In this document: piece after piece, positions 35,710-47,024 of the stretch
Layout of the letters: each line of letters opens with the position of its first letter
Position numbering within the stretch: the first letter of the stretch is position 1
NCBI RefSeq assembly: GCF_051622035.1
Contig: NC_135365.1
Location: 19,239,501-19,303,500 of the forward strand
Direction: 5' to 3'
DNA length: 64,000 nt
Source of the DNA: Arctopsyche grandis
Taxonomy: Eukaryota > Arthropoda > Insecta > Trichoptera > Hydropsychidae
The notes under the pieces: generated by a model
Seen by the model: only the letters and a program-made list of their open reading frames with translations
Database searches by the model: none
Told to the model about the DNA's origin: nothing
Translations under genes and position numbers: made by a program

Positions 35710-36667
35710 CCCTTTGACTGCTACAACAACGATAAATCGTTGTTTTGAAATCGGCGAAGATTGCTACGACGATCGTTGTTGACGTCATTAATTGTCGTAT
35801 TTCATTACTTTCTTTGCCAGCGCATCAGTGGCACGAAACATTTTTTTTATATACGTATTTATATTTATTTTTCAATCAAGCTTTATAAATATTTATCAAT
35901 TTTTTAAAAGCTCTTTCAAATTTCGGGTTCATCATCAAAGTAAATTTCGGGTTCGTTGTCAAAGTCATATAAGGAGTTATTACTTGGGAATTGATTATTG
36001 TCAATAAATTCATTTTCAGAATCAGTAGAGCTGCTGATTTGTCGAGTTCCTCGGCGAGGAGCTATTATTTCGCTTTCGTCACTTTCACTGTCCGATATCA
36101 TTTTGCAGAGTTAAAATAAATGGCAAAAAACAATAGAAATCCGCTTTCAATTATATAGGTCACGAGACGTCACGAATTCGTGCAATCAATCAAATGCAAC
36201 TGAAATGCATACAAAATGTTTATGATACATGTTGAAAAATTATTTGATTATTAGAAACTTCGCATCCTTGTGTGTCTCGCTCACACATATACAATTAAAA
36301 CCAAGAAAGAAAGAGAGAAAGACCGCTACCCTTTTCAAATGTATCGCATGTTTTAACAACGACAAATACATCGATGTCTAAAAATAGATTATTGAAAAAA
36401 ATAATGCGTCGGAAACAATCGTCAAAACTTATTTAGTGTATATATGTAGGTATCTCTTTCGCACGCACGCATGTAAAAGCAAGACAGAAAGAGAGAGCGC
36501 GAGTCCACAACTGCTTCTTAAAAATGTATATAAAGTATTAAAAAAATTACGCGCGTTCGGCGAAGCAAGTATGTAAAAAAATATATTATATTTATTTTTT
36601 TATAAAGTAATTACAAATGTTAGCATTTTTCGCTTGGACATTGAAAAACCTCGTAGCAGCCAAAGGG
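35710..36667 (-). mobile_element. Non-autonomous piggyBac element, copy 1
   Basis: Flanked by TTAA (35706-35709, 36668-36671) with inverted termini CCCTTTGACTGCTAC and GTAGCAGCCAAAGGG. A minus-strand frame of about 61 codons starting at 36101 (MISDSESDESEIIAPRRGTR, then acidic) looks like the N terminus of a piggyBac transposase; the catalytic part is absent. Copy 2 at 53761-54718 is nearly identical. The element sits inside a LINE fragment. Confidence 0.9.
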
Positions 36668-36671
36668 TTAA

Positions 36672-37146
36672 GAGTCCTGCACTCCTATGTTTGGTCGGTG
36701 TTGTTGTACGGATGCGAAACGTGGACGCTGTTAGTGGCATCCATGAACAGGATAGAGTTTTTTGAAATGTGGTGTTACCGGAGGATGCTAAAGATCTCGT
36801 TAAAGGAACATGTATGTAAGAAACGAAACAGTCCTCCAGCTTCTTCATAAAAAGAGAGAGCTTCTTGACAGGGTGAAGCGCCGTAAGATGGAATACTTTG
36901 GCCACATTATTCGCGGCCCCAAATATCGCCTTCTACAAACAATCATAGAAGGCAAACGGTGGCTTGGGAGAAAGAAGCTCTCTTGGCTCCGGAACATCAG
37001 GTCATGGATGGGACTCGGTCTCGAAAAGTTATTTCGGCTTGCCCATGATAGGGAAGAATTCGCACGGGCCATAAACGATGTCTGCCCATGGTAGTCGCCT
37101 ACGTCCGAATACGGATTCGGCATTAGAAGAAGAAGAAGAAGAAGAT
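36672..37146 (+). mobile_element. LINE 3' end with (AGA)n tail, split by piggyBac
   Basis: Reads HSYVWSVLLYGCETWTL, then CYRRMLKISLKEHV, then in the next frame LLDRVKRRKMEYFGHI and LGRKKLSWLRNIRSWMGLG, the C-terminal part of an insect non-LTR reverse transcriptase ORF. One frame change lies near 36.82 kb. Ends in an AGAAGAAGAAG tail at about 37120-37146. Removing the piggyBac element and one TTAA joins it in frame to LSMKLS at 35689-35705. Confidence 0.75.
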
Positions 37147-37842
37147 CAAAAGCCTATATACATACATATTTCAACAATAAATATTTTTGATTTCATAAGG
37201 AAGTGACTTAGATGAATTGGAGTCAGCAATCACCAATTCGCTAACACAATGAGAGTCTTTCCAAGTCAATAAATCCAAGCGTGGTACTAAAATTTAATAG
37301 TAATAATTGTTATACTTGTAAACTCTCACACTTGCCAGTCACCACAAACTAAGAAATCTTAAACATATCAACGAAATTTGTTTGTCACTGTGTCCCGATT
37401 ACACTGATTCCTGAGCACGTACTTTTCGAGAGACTGCGACTTCTTGGGGAGATTCTGCATAACCTCTAATAAAATTGATAGCGAATACATAATTACCGCA
37501 TGGGCGCGAAGCACGGGCACGCCACAAGGTACGTTGCGTCTCACAACACCGGGAGAGAAAGAATCGCAAACAGGACAGACAACAAAAGATGGAATCTCCG
37601 ATTTCAGCGGCAAACCTGATATGACAGTGAGCACAAAAGTGATACCATATGAAAAAAATCAATCTAATATTATGGAACCACTGCAGTCATGTCCCATGCG
37701 ATAGTCGTTGGTCAATTGGATTAAATCAACATCATATGAAGTAAAATGTATACAGTAATGGTTATAAAGTGACGATACGTTTAGTATTAGCAGTTCAATA
37801 CTAGTTGCTTAGCCTTAGTTGCTGCCCAGTCTTCAATCGGTT
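37147..37842. other. Spacer with an unassigned open stretch at 37.37-37.70 kb
   Basis: Open in three frames for about 260 bases and of higher GC than its surroundings. I recognise no protein family in any frame and saw no splice-compatible extension, so it is not called a gene. Confidence 0.3.
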
Positions 37843-38087
37843 CGGTGATTACTAGTCAAATGTGAACCGGTCACAGGACAACCGGTCGCTCTAGATCGGT
37901 CACACGTGATCACCCGTCACACTAAAATTGGTCACACCCTAAAACTGGTCACACACTAAAATCGGTCACGGGAAAACTGGTTGACCAATTTTAGGGTGTG
38001 ACCAGTTTTCTCGTGACCAGTTTTAGTGTGACGGGTGATCACGGCTGTCCTGTGACTATTTCACATATGATTAGTAGTCCGTTTACC
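37843..38087. mobile_element. Fold-back element packed with CCGGTCAC/GGTCACAC repeats
   Basis: Termini CGGTGATTACTAGTCAAATG and TCACATATGATTAGTAGTCC, then GTTTACC, are inverted copies. Inside, GGTCAC or its complement recurs about ten times in variants such as AACCGGTCAC, ATCGGTCACACG and CTAAAATTGGTCAC, arranged symmetrically. Shares its outermost bases with the copies at 48.0 and 48.5 kb although the interior differs. No coding capacity. Confidence 0.7.
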
Positions 38088-38512
38088 CTTCAATCACCGC
38101 ATTTGACCACATGCCCAAACTTTCGGGAATTAATTTAATGGTTAAGACGTCATCATATATTTTTTGAATTATTTGTTCAATAACAAAGACAATTGCAACT
38201 ACCATGTAAATTTTTTCCAGATCAAAATTCATTCCTTTTTTTTCAAACTTTTAGTGCTGCCATCACTACAAACTAATATTCGTCATCAACAAATAAATTG
38301 AAATCAACACTAAATAAAATATCTTTTAATTTAGCTGGCAATGAATTTCATGTCTCATTTGCTATGGAGTAGTCCCCGAAAAAATCATAAAAATTGCTTT
38401 AAATGGGTTACATGTGGTGAACCATTCGGTGGCTTAGAATATCATCGCATAATCTAAAAAATAAAATTTATTAGTTTTTAGCTTATGCATTTATTGATAT
38501 ATAATTTTGTGG

Positions 38513-38650
38513 TTCGGTGAATACATCCCAAATATGAATCGCTACCAGGATAACCGCCACTACGGAAATCGCTCACGCGGATCTCCCGCCACATGAAAAT
38601 TCGTCGCACGGGAAAATTGCCGTAGAGAAAACTGCCCAAATAATTCTCAA
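38513..38650. repeat. Diverged relative of the GGTTCGGTGA fold-back family (left part)
   Basis: Begins GGTTCGGTGAATACATCCC, followed by ATGAATCGCTACCAGGATAA, aligned in spirit with the 37843 element but decayed. The right half was not found. Confidence 0.4.
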
Positions 38651-38974
38651 AACTACCCAAATCTCGTAAAAAATAGCCTTTTCTGATTATATTGTAGTTA
38701 TATTTCGGGGTTTTTTTTCCATGTAACGCGGTGGAACGGCGTTTCGGCACCTTTTTGTCTCAGAATTTTTTATGTTTCAAACTAACATTCTATATAATAT
38801 AATCTTTTTCAATAAAAAACTTTCTGGCACCTATTTTTCTTAAAAAAAAAAGCCCTGGCTATATATCAACAATGCTCTTCAAAACCTTTGAATGGGCAGA
38901 AAATATTTGCTCACAGTAACTGAAAATTTGAAAAACTTATTCACATTTGGCTCAGTTAACCCTCAGTAAATAAA
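38651..38974. other. Spacer, no gene recognised
   Basis: AT-rich; nothing recognisable. Confidence 0.4.
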
Positions 38975-39065
38975 TAGTTCGGTGATTATTCCGCAAAAAG
39001 CAATTTCGCGCACGTCACTAAAATCTCGACCACGGAACATCTGGCACCCAAAAACTCCATCAATC
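38975..39065 (+). repeat. Left half of a CGGTGATTA/CCGTTTACC fold-back element
   Basis: TTCGGTGATTATTCCGCAAAAAGC, core CTCGACCACGGAACATCTGG, then CACCCAAAAACTCCA, closely matching 48524-48600. Its matching right end may be the 41611-41637 segment (GCGGAATAAACCGTTTACC), 2.6 kb away, with other elements between. Confidence 0.6.
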
Positions 39066-39957
39066 TGTAGGAATCTCGACACCCGAATCGAAACATATAT
39101 TCCGACGGAGGATACATTCCCACGCTCAACCATTGACGTCATCTCGAGTCGAGAAACTTCCACTCCAACGAATCAAGCGGAACGACGTGAAGTCGAAGAA
39201 CACCTGCATCCATTAGTGCAGCTGTACAAACAACAACTACATTGTAACCCATTGAACAAACATCCAGACTCCATGGAACAAAGGGAGATAAAAACTAAAT
39301 CGAGTGGAACGACGCCACATATTCGAGAATGTTCCACCCTAACAAATCAAATGGAACGAACCGCATTCCTTGCATCCCTTGCACACGAGCCGCATACAGT
39401 GAACTACTATATAAACCCGCACATCGGGCTCAACATTCGGTCACCACACAGCAGCAGACCATGCTATACCAACAACCAGTCAGCTAGAAGCAGCCGACCA
39501 GCAACAGAGCCAGACTCACTCAACCTGCAACAACCAACATGGAAGAACCGCTCCAGAACACAGCCGAATCCAGCCGCTTAGAGAACTTCCAAAACTCAGC
39601 CGATTCCAGCCGCTTCGAAAACTTCCAGAACATACCCGCTTCATCAACATAAACTTTTTATAATCTTTTATACTCGAAACTATATAATAAAAACAATTTA
39701 TTCTGTACAGACTCCAGGGATGTTCAACTCGAAGGCACCCCCGAAGTCGGTTTTGTGAGATAGCTAGTGGTAAGCTTGGGCGGGACTGGTTTCCTCAAGG
39801 TGCCTTCCTTCGTCGTCGGTGGTCTGGTCTCTGCTGATGTCGGCTCGGCTCGATGTATATCTCGCTCTCTCTCGTGCAGTGTGCGTAAGTGAGTGTGATA
39901 CAGGACAAAGGCGGGAAATTGTATAATAATGAAAACAGGTTGTAATTCTGTTTGTAT
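39066..39957 (+). other. LTR-like segment with TATA box and polyadenylation signal
   Basis: Contains ACTATATAAACCCGCACATC (TATA-like) near 39.40 kb and ATAATAAAAACAATTTATTC (polyadenylation-like) near 39.69 kb, the order expected in an LTR's U3-R-U5. The first base could be TGTAGGAATC at 39066 and an end could be CTGTACA near 39.71 kb. No second LTR or target duplication was verified, so this is only a suggestion. The 199-codon open frame across it has biased Ser/Thr/Pro/Asn composition and no family likeness. Confidence 0.3.
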
Positions 39958-41032
39958 TATGGGGGATGAACGAATGAGACGACTGGCATGTTAATGCACG
40001 TGTTTATTATATGACAGCTGAAGACAGAGTGAGTAGTAGCTCTCCGAACCCAGCCGAGTTGGTTCCCACTCGCAGGAAGGCAACCAAACTCGACCATGTC
40101 GTATAAGCGAGCCGCCACATCACTCCCCCCCCAGCATCAGCGATACCAAAATTACAAAGAAACAAATTTTACAAAAGAAAAAAATTATTGTTACACAAAG
40201 AGAAAAAATTATTACGTGGGGAGAAAAAAAAATGTTGACGTGGGTCATCCGCTGTGTACATAGGTGTACCGCCCTGAATGGTCGGTAGATTCGAGGGCGG
40301 TGACGTCGCGAGCAGGACGGTGGCTGGTCCGATGGTCGCGCCGATGCGATGCTGCGGCGGCGCCGCTCTTCCGAGGCTGATGTCGGTTGGTGGGGCGGCG
40401 GGGGCGGCAGGGGCATCGATGTGGTTGATGATACTCCGAGCTGGACTGTGAGTCGTTGTGGCTCGTGGAGGTGTTGTAGCGCTACCGCCCGTCTCGGCGT
40501 GACGACGCTCGTGGGGACGGACGGGGCCTTGATGATGATGATGATGATGGTGCTGAGGTGGTGTATGTCTTGTGGTGCTGGATGACCGTTCTATGTGTAG
40601 TGGATCGCGCATGACTCCACATCCAGCTGTCAAGATCGTCGTCTCATTCGCTCCCCCATTTTTTAAAGCACCTGTCATCGACGTTGTGGCTGGACGTCGG
40701 TAGGTAGGTAGCCGTGTCTGCTCGTTTATTGTCACCCGCGGGCCGCGGCGTGCTGTGTTGATGGCGATGGGGGCGCGGCGGGTAGCTCTCCCGCCTGGCT
40801 CGGCGAGGCAGGGATGAGCGGCATGTTGAAATTGATCGAGGCTGCGTGGCTCGATGTCGGGGGTCACCAGTATGGAGGATGAACGAATGAGACGACTGGC
40901 ATGTTAATGCACGTGTTTATTATATGACAGCTGAAGACAGAGTGAGTAGTAGCTCTCCGAACCCAGCCGAGTTGGTTCCCACTCGCAGGAAGGCAACCAA
41001 ACTCGACCATGTCGTATAAGCGAGCCGCCACA
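39958..41032 (-). mobile_element. TRIM-type miniature LTR element, structurally whole
   Basis: Two 162-bp LTRs (39958-40119 and 40871-41032) differ at a single position, so insertion is recent. In minus orientation each starts TGTGGCGGCTCGC. Target duplication GTAT is perfect (39954-39957, 41033-41036). Just inside the 5' LTR (minus sense) lies a primer-binding-site-like TGGTGACCCCCGAC; just inside the 3' LTR is a purine tract GGGGGGGAGTGA. The 751-bp interior is GC-rich and encodes no recognisable Gag or Pol, so the element looks whole but non-autonomous. A solo LTR of the family is at 54833-54992. Confidence 0.88.
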
Positions 41033-41044
41033 GTATGGTGACTG

Positions 41045-41155
<111 letters not shown>

Positions 41156-41159
41156 AGAT

Positions 41160-41610
41160 CAAGCAGGGGGGAAAGGGGGGGGGGGGGGAGTAACAAAGTG
41201 ACCACGCGTGCCTTTTGAGGTTAGCCACGCGTAGCTCAGTTGTCTGCCTTCTGGACGAAGACAGACCAGGCTTCCTCTGGTGCACACCGGACGGATACTG
41301 GAGCTGGTCTCCAAGTATCGTCACAACCCTCACCAGCCTCTAGCTGGTGATTTCGGTGGCGAGGTGGGCCCCGTAAACACCGGGGTGTTTACGCGCCAAA
41401 CCGCTATTGACAACTGTCAGTTTGTGTGCCAACCGCTGTCTCAGGGTGGCCAGCACAAAAATATATAGGCCAAATCGTGGGTCGTAAGGCCACGAAAGCC
41501 GATCATCAGACATAGTCTGAACATATTCCAACAAAACACCGTGTTTCTTTAGGCCGGGATACGGTCAACATCCATACCCCCACCTACAAATCGAAATATA
41601 TTCATGCGAA
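41160..41610 (+). repeat. Unclassified GC-rich repeat-like segment with two hairpins
   Basis: Markedly GC-richer than its surroundings. Contains CACCAGCCTCTAGCTGGTG (41331-41349) and CGTAAACACCGGGGTGTTTACG (41371-41392), two perfect hairpins 21 bases apart. No coding likeness. It may be an end of a retroelement or SINE, but I cannot name the family. Confidence 0.45.
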
Positions 41611-41821
41611 ATATTGCGGAATAAACCGTTTACCAAATAAATAAGTCTTTCGAAATTGATAATCCTAAAATGATTCAAATGAAATTCATGTCATGTCATG
41701 TGACGTCAACAATCCATGAATTCAACCATTCAAGTCATGGTTGTAAACGATCATGCTATGTTCAGAATTTTGACATTTAACAATTGTTTACACGCTTGCT
41801 GTGCACGTGTAGGGGTGTACG

Positions 41822-44500
41822 ATGTCACATGTGCTTGAGGTTCAATTAGGGGCTGCGGACGGGGAGGCTTCTCCGGGAGCCACAACCTGCTATGACAGTA
41901 AATTAGGAGGATTGCCAGTAAGTTTCTTAACTCAAATATGTATATGTAAATTATGTTTACATATATACATATATTTGTAATTGTCTCCATGCTCTATATA
42001 TGTATTTTAATAAACACTACTTTTTAATCAAATTATAATTCTTATTTACTTACATTATAAGTAATTCAACCCTGATTTCTATAATATATATTCATTTAGA
42101 AATTTCAATTCAAATCTAACCCAACACCCAACACAAATAGACACCCACACGTAAACAAAGCAACTAACAAAACAAGCAAATTCTTGAAGATGAACGAACT
42201 ATCGGGTTACTAATAAAAATCAGGTTTTATTGTTAAGACAGGCACGTATCACAAATATTTGAAATCACAAAGTTTAAATTTTAACGAACTATATAAACTT
42301 TTCGTAATTGATATGTTTTTGGCAGTAATTCTATATTTCCTTGTTATCCGTGGGGAGGAAAGTTACCGGAACAATTCGTGGATTATAAAACTAGGTCATA
42401 CACGAGTAAAAAATTAATGCAATTAATTAGTAAAAAATTGTCGCAAGAGCAAAACCTATTTAAATTTGAGCGTTAATTTTTTAACCATTTTGGTTTTTTA
42501 TTTTACTATACCTAATCGAAGCCGCAGATGATGAGAGATATTGTGTTCTATTTTCTGTTCAAATGACTACTGTTTGATAATTCATATGTCTTTTTTTAGG
42601 ATTGGCCGTCGCCTTTAGTTTCACATTTCAACAATGCATGTAAATTGTGTGGTTTATCTAGACCTCTCGTGTTTCAATGCTACGCTCCTTTTGAAAATTC
42701 TCCCTATCACAGAACGGTGTACATTTACGGCTGTATCAACCCAAATTGTTGGAATAACTCAGAAAGGTAATAACTTGTAGTGTAACTATGTATATGTATG
42801 TGTATATTTTGAGCATTATACTTTGCAGCTGGAGTTGTATTAGAGTACAATATAAAGATGAAAATAAAAATGTAACGACTGAATCGACCACTCCACAAAA
42901 TAACGTGGTTTCCGATATGTGGTGCACTGATGCAAACAATTGGGAAGAAGATGAAATGACCAGTAATACTGATGAATCAAGTACCCCTCAACCGTATGTA
43001 CATTTTATATCAAAATATCAACACTCTGATTAAAAATGAATAACGCATTGACTAATCAACAATTTGATTTTTAGTTGTAATTCAAAAGATGAGATTATGG
43101 AGGAAATCAGCCATGACTTCGGCAATCTAAATTGTACCAATGTGCATTCGAGACTACATGGTATATTGATAATATAGTTTTATTTAAGAAACATTATAGA
43201 TGTGTTTGATTTTTATAAGCTTTTTCAATTTATGCAGAACTTCAAAAAATCGCCAATGAAACGCCTCAAGCTTCTGCAAATATTGAGATTGATGGATCGT
43301 CACAGGTCATAGTTGAGACACCGACGTTTCCCGTCAATGATATAAGACAAATCTTGAACCAGGTAGTTTGTTACCAAGCGAAAAATGATTCATAATGTAT
43401 TCATGTATAATTCGTTATCAAATAGTCATAATTTGGTAAATTAACGTAATTTCTTAGCTGCAAAATGAATTATTATTTTAGATTGGCAAATTTAATGTTC
43501 TTATTAACTTTCTTTTTAATTTTAAGAAACCTGATTTGCCAGCAGTGTCAGAAAATACTTCTATACAATTTAAAAGTATATTTGTCAGAGTATATCCTGA
43601 AAATTTCATCACGCCTGATAAAGATCGCCATATTGATGAATTGTTATTGAAGTACCAGCAAGGTAAAAAAGGTTCATTTTGAAATATATAAATATTTACA
43701 TTATTCTCGATTATCAAACTTTTTTAACCGATATTTAAATCAGAATGTGCAAAGTTTAATTGAAATGAAAATATAAATGTAGGCGAGTAACAAAATTGAG
43801 AAAAAATCAGTCGGTGAAAAAGCCTATACTCTTGGGCAGCACAAAAGTAGATTGATATCCAAAAATTCTTTGTCCTTTCCTATATTTCTGTATAATCTGA
43901 ACATTATAAGGTCAGATAATCGAAACTACTGTATTTTTGTTTAAAATTCAATATTAAATTTAATTATATCAATCATCTATCATAGATATGAACATTGAGA
44001 TGCAGGAAGATAAAACGAAAGTCAAAAAAAATAATGTATTTGTCAATGAAGAATATGAAAAGGAAACGCCTCTACATGGAGATACATTATTTCATTCATT
44101 TCTTACAAGAATAAAAATGAATCCAGAACAAATAGTGAGGTCAGCATGTTAGCAATGACTCATATGTACATACACATGTAAATACAATCTGCGTTTATAA
44201 CTCTAATTTGTATCAAACTTTATTTTTAGATATTCGCTTGGTCAACAACCGCTACTAATATCTGAACTACCTAACAATATAAAAGCTCTTAAGTGTCAAA
44301 ATTGCTTAGGAAATGTACAATTCGAATTACAAATACTTCCTACTGTAATACCGCACTTACGGATTGCCGGATCGAATCAAACTCACTTAGAATTTGGAAA
44401 TGTCATTGTATATACGTGTAAAAATAGCTGTTGGAAAAATGACGAGCAATATGTAAGCGAAATTGTCATTGTACAGGCTGAACGCATTTTAATTTTTTAA
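41822..44500 (+). CDS. PDCD2L: PDCD2-like protein (trus)
   Basis: PDCD2L/Trus is an adaptor that escorts nascent 40S ribosomal precursors through RPS2 (uS5) binding and nuclear export. Eight exons: 41822-41917, 42600-42766, 42829-42993, 43075-43160, 43238-43362, 43527-43662, 43986-44139, 44230-44500; phases agree, 399 residues (human 358). The N terminus has the family GxxDG/KLGGLPDWP signature (SKLGGLP|DWPSP), followed by CKLCGLSRPLVFQCYAPF, YHRTVYIYGC and a CINPNC zinc-like pair. After an acidic low-complexity linker the conserved C-terminal domain has DTLFHSFLTRIKMNPEQIVRYS, CQNCLGNVQFELQILPTVIP and FGNVIVYTCKNSCW. These point to PDCD2L rather than PDCD2, which carries a MYND finger that is missing here. 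Tail-to-tail with the RAP gene, 344 bp apart. Confidence 0.95.
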
Positions 44501-44844
44501 AATGGATAGTTACATAATTTATATAATAAAAATGGATTGTTATCGTACAAAAAATTTATTACACAAAATAATAACATGAAAAAATATACAAACACATTTT
44601 AAAAAAACTAATGTAATATTTAAAATAGATCTAAAAATAATATCATATAAAAGAAATCAAGAGTATATTCCCATCATAGTGGAAATTATATATTATATAC
44701 ATATGTATGTATATGCAATGAATTCGAGTCTAACGTGCTATCCATAATGTCAGTAAACATCAAGATTACAACAACCAGTGATAATATTCATACTATTGGC
44801 ACACTTATTACTAATTATTAAGTATTCTTTGGCTTTTTGCTTAA
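44501..44844. other. Tail-to-tail spacer of PDCD2L and RAP
   Basis: AT-rich with several AATAAA-like signals for both genes. Nothing else seen. Confidence 0.5.
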
Positions 44845-47024
44845 TCACAATTCTGTGTGTCTCTCCAAGATTCGATTTTCCAAGTCCAAATGTAATTTTT
44901 CCACTTTTCTCATTTGTTTCTTTATTGTGTCTGTCATTTCAATATAAGGCTTAGAAACGGTTCCCTAAGTTAAATAATAAATAAAATTGTTAATTAGACA
45001 GATTCAAATAGGACATATGTACATATCTACAGGGTAGTCCACGGGAAACAGACGTTTTTGTAATTCTATTTCTTGAGGAAGGGAGAACCTGTGGTGATGG
45101 CTGTTTGACTCCCTACTCCATGCCATTTAAGTAAGCATGGTTAACAAGTTTCTTGAACCAGAACTTTGAAGATACGGAATCCCCAGGTAAAATGTGTGGT
45201 TCTATCAAGACGGGGCGGGGCAGTTACTGGCCATACAGCCAGAGTTTCATTGGCTATAGATTGGACGTTGTTCCCTAATTGGGTTATTTCACTCCAGTGA
45301 TTTTAATTATACATACGAAGGAAAGCCAATCCACACTAGAAGAACTGAAGACCACAATACAAAATCAATGAAGAAACGATGGGATGAGTGGAAGCGAATT
45401 TCCGAAAACAACTACAAACAGGTTACGCAAAAATTGATGGAGTACTGTTTTGTTTATAAACATCAGTTTCCCGTGAACAACGTGTCCAAAATAATATGTA
45501 GAATACTTACTTTCGCATCCATCATATCTAAATTTGATGCATGTTCAGCTTGTAGGTGACGCAATTTCAGCAGTCGAGATTCGTAGTGTAATAATTCAAT
45601 CTAAACATCAAAAAAATATTTTATTTGTAAATCAATATATGAGAACTACATTCATAAGAACGAAATAGTTTCTAACCCTCAATGATTCGAGTTCGTTTGG
45701 TTTGAAGTCACCCTTTAAAGCTGTCTGCCATAATTGCTGAACTTTTGGCTCTACAAAGTCTTTGCTCAAAGGTCCTAAAAGAAGTACGGAAAAATTAAAT
45801 AAAATAGTTAATAATTTTAAAATTCATTTCAGTACCCACCTTTCGCAGATAGCCTATAAAGTCTGTCATAGTTATCTCGGAGTTCTAAGTGCTTTGATCT
45901 CAATAAATCTGCCTTTTTTTTCAAATCCTGATTAATTGAATTATCACCCGGTCCACTGTTTATATCATTGAACACATCCATCTCTTCTTGATCCATAGCA
46001 TCTACAAAGTAGTCATAGTAAAATTAAGATTTACAGTATTTAAAATAGCCTTATTTTCAGTTAAATGCACATTTGTTTGTACATTATTATACATGTGCCT
46101 ACTTTCTATATCGTCTGATCTTCCTTGTTCAACATCGGAAAGTATTGAATAATATTGCTCAATTTTATCTTGGTGATGCGAAAATTCTTCTTTCAAAGCC
46201 TGTAATTCTTCACTGGTGAATCCGGACGTTTCAGCTTTGGCCCACAGTTTGTTGAGTTTCTTATCTTTGAACAAGCTCTTATTGATATGTTCTTCAGATG
46301 CCTCGTTGAAAGCCTTAATTATTCGATAAATTATTAGCAGTTTGTTTAAAATTTAGTAAGACATTTCACAAATTACCAAAAGAAATAATACCCCATGTTC
46401 TTGTATTTTCACTTTATTTTGAACATCTTCAAAGTGCTCTAGTAAGCCATAAGCCGACATAACATTTAGAAGCTTTTTACGAAGTTCGGCTTCTTTAAGT
46501 CCATCCTTATCGAGGCCCTCACTTTTTATTCGTTTGTAAGACAGCTCTTCTTTATCGTGAATTTTTAAATCGCTGTACAAAGATTTGAGCTTAGGTTCGG
46601 TGAGTCTCTAAAATAGTAAAGTAAAAATTATTTTATCATATTAGATGTAATAGTTGGCGGTTTCAATTTAAATTCTAAAACATAATAAAATGGGTTATAA
46701 ACTAATACACGTTCAGAATATAAATAGTTTTTTTTTTAATATTTTTTCTAAGGTAGCGTCGATTGAAATATTGAAATGATTACGGTATAATAAAAGACGA
46801 CCAACCACTTGAGCCTTAGTCCAAAGCAAGTTGAGTTTGGCCATTCGGAAGGGTTTATTTAGTAACCGGAAATCGGAAGGTGCTGATTCGGGTAAGTTAG
46901 CTGATGCGGAATATTTGTTTGCACCGGAACCCGCCGATCCGCTGCACAACAACATCGTCATCATCAGACATAGTGGCAAAATCATTGTCCTCGCGTGAAG
47001 CACCGCTAAGATACGAAATTCCAA
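44845..47024 (-). CDS. LRPAP1: LDL-receptor-associated protein RAP (LRPAP1)
   Basis: ER chaperone that binds newly made LDL-receptor family proteins and prevents premature ligand binding. Seven exons (high to low): 46809-47024, 46392-46607, 46103-46313, 45840-46001, 45677-45774, 45511-45600, 44845-44964; 370 residues (human 357). A signal peptide is evident (MILPLCLMMTMLLCSG), preceded by 13 residues if the first ATG is used; an internal ATG at 46985 would also work. Domain 1: FRMAKLNLLWTKAQ, LYSDLKIHDKEELSYKRIK, GLDKDGLKEAELRKKL. Domain 2: KLNKLWAKAETSGFTSEEL. Domain 3: VQQLWQTALKGDF and a basic final helix. The protein ends HTEL, equivalent to the HNEL ER-retention signal of human RAP. The last intron holds a Tc1/mariner remnant. 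Head-to-head with esc. Confidence 0.95.
45029..45485 (+). mobile_element. Tc1/mariner-like transposon remnant
   Basis: Starts CAGGGTAGTCCACGGGAAAC and ends with the inverted AGTTTCCCGTGAACAA. Near the right end a decayed plus-strand frame reads TLEELKTT-like, then WDEWKRISENNYKQVTQKLM, which resembles the C terminus of Tc1/mariner transposases. Only about 460 bp remain; the catalytic core is absent. Lies in the last intron of the RAP gene. Confidence 0.65.

Noticed and set aside
37368-37704. Overlapping open frames of about 88 codons on both strands
   Set aside because: I could not extend either by plausible splicing or match either to a family, and a stop lies just upstream in the best plus frame. 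Left as unassigned.
38982-39581. A 199-codon plus-strand frame
   Set aside because: It begins inside a repeat shared with 48.5 kb, overlaps a TATA-like and LTR-like segment, and has no family likeness.
40169-40867. A 232-codon minus-strand frame inside the TRIM element
   Set aside because: High GC interior of a miniature LTR element; no recognisable Gag, protease or polymerase feature.
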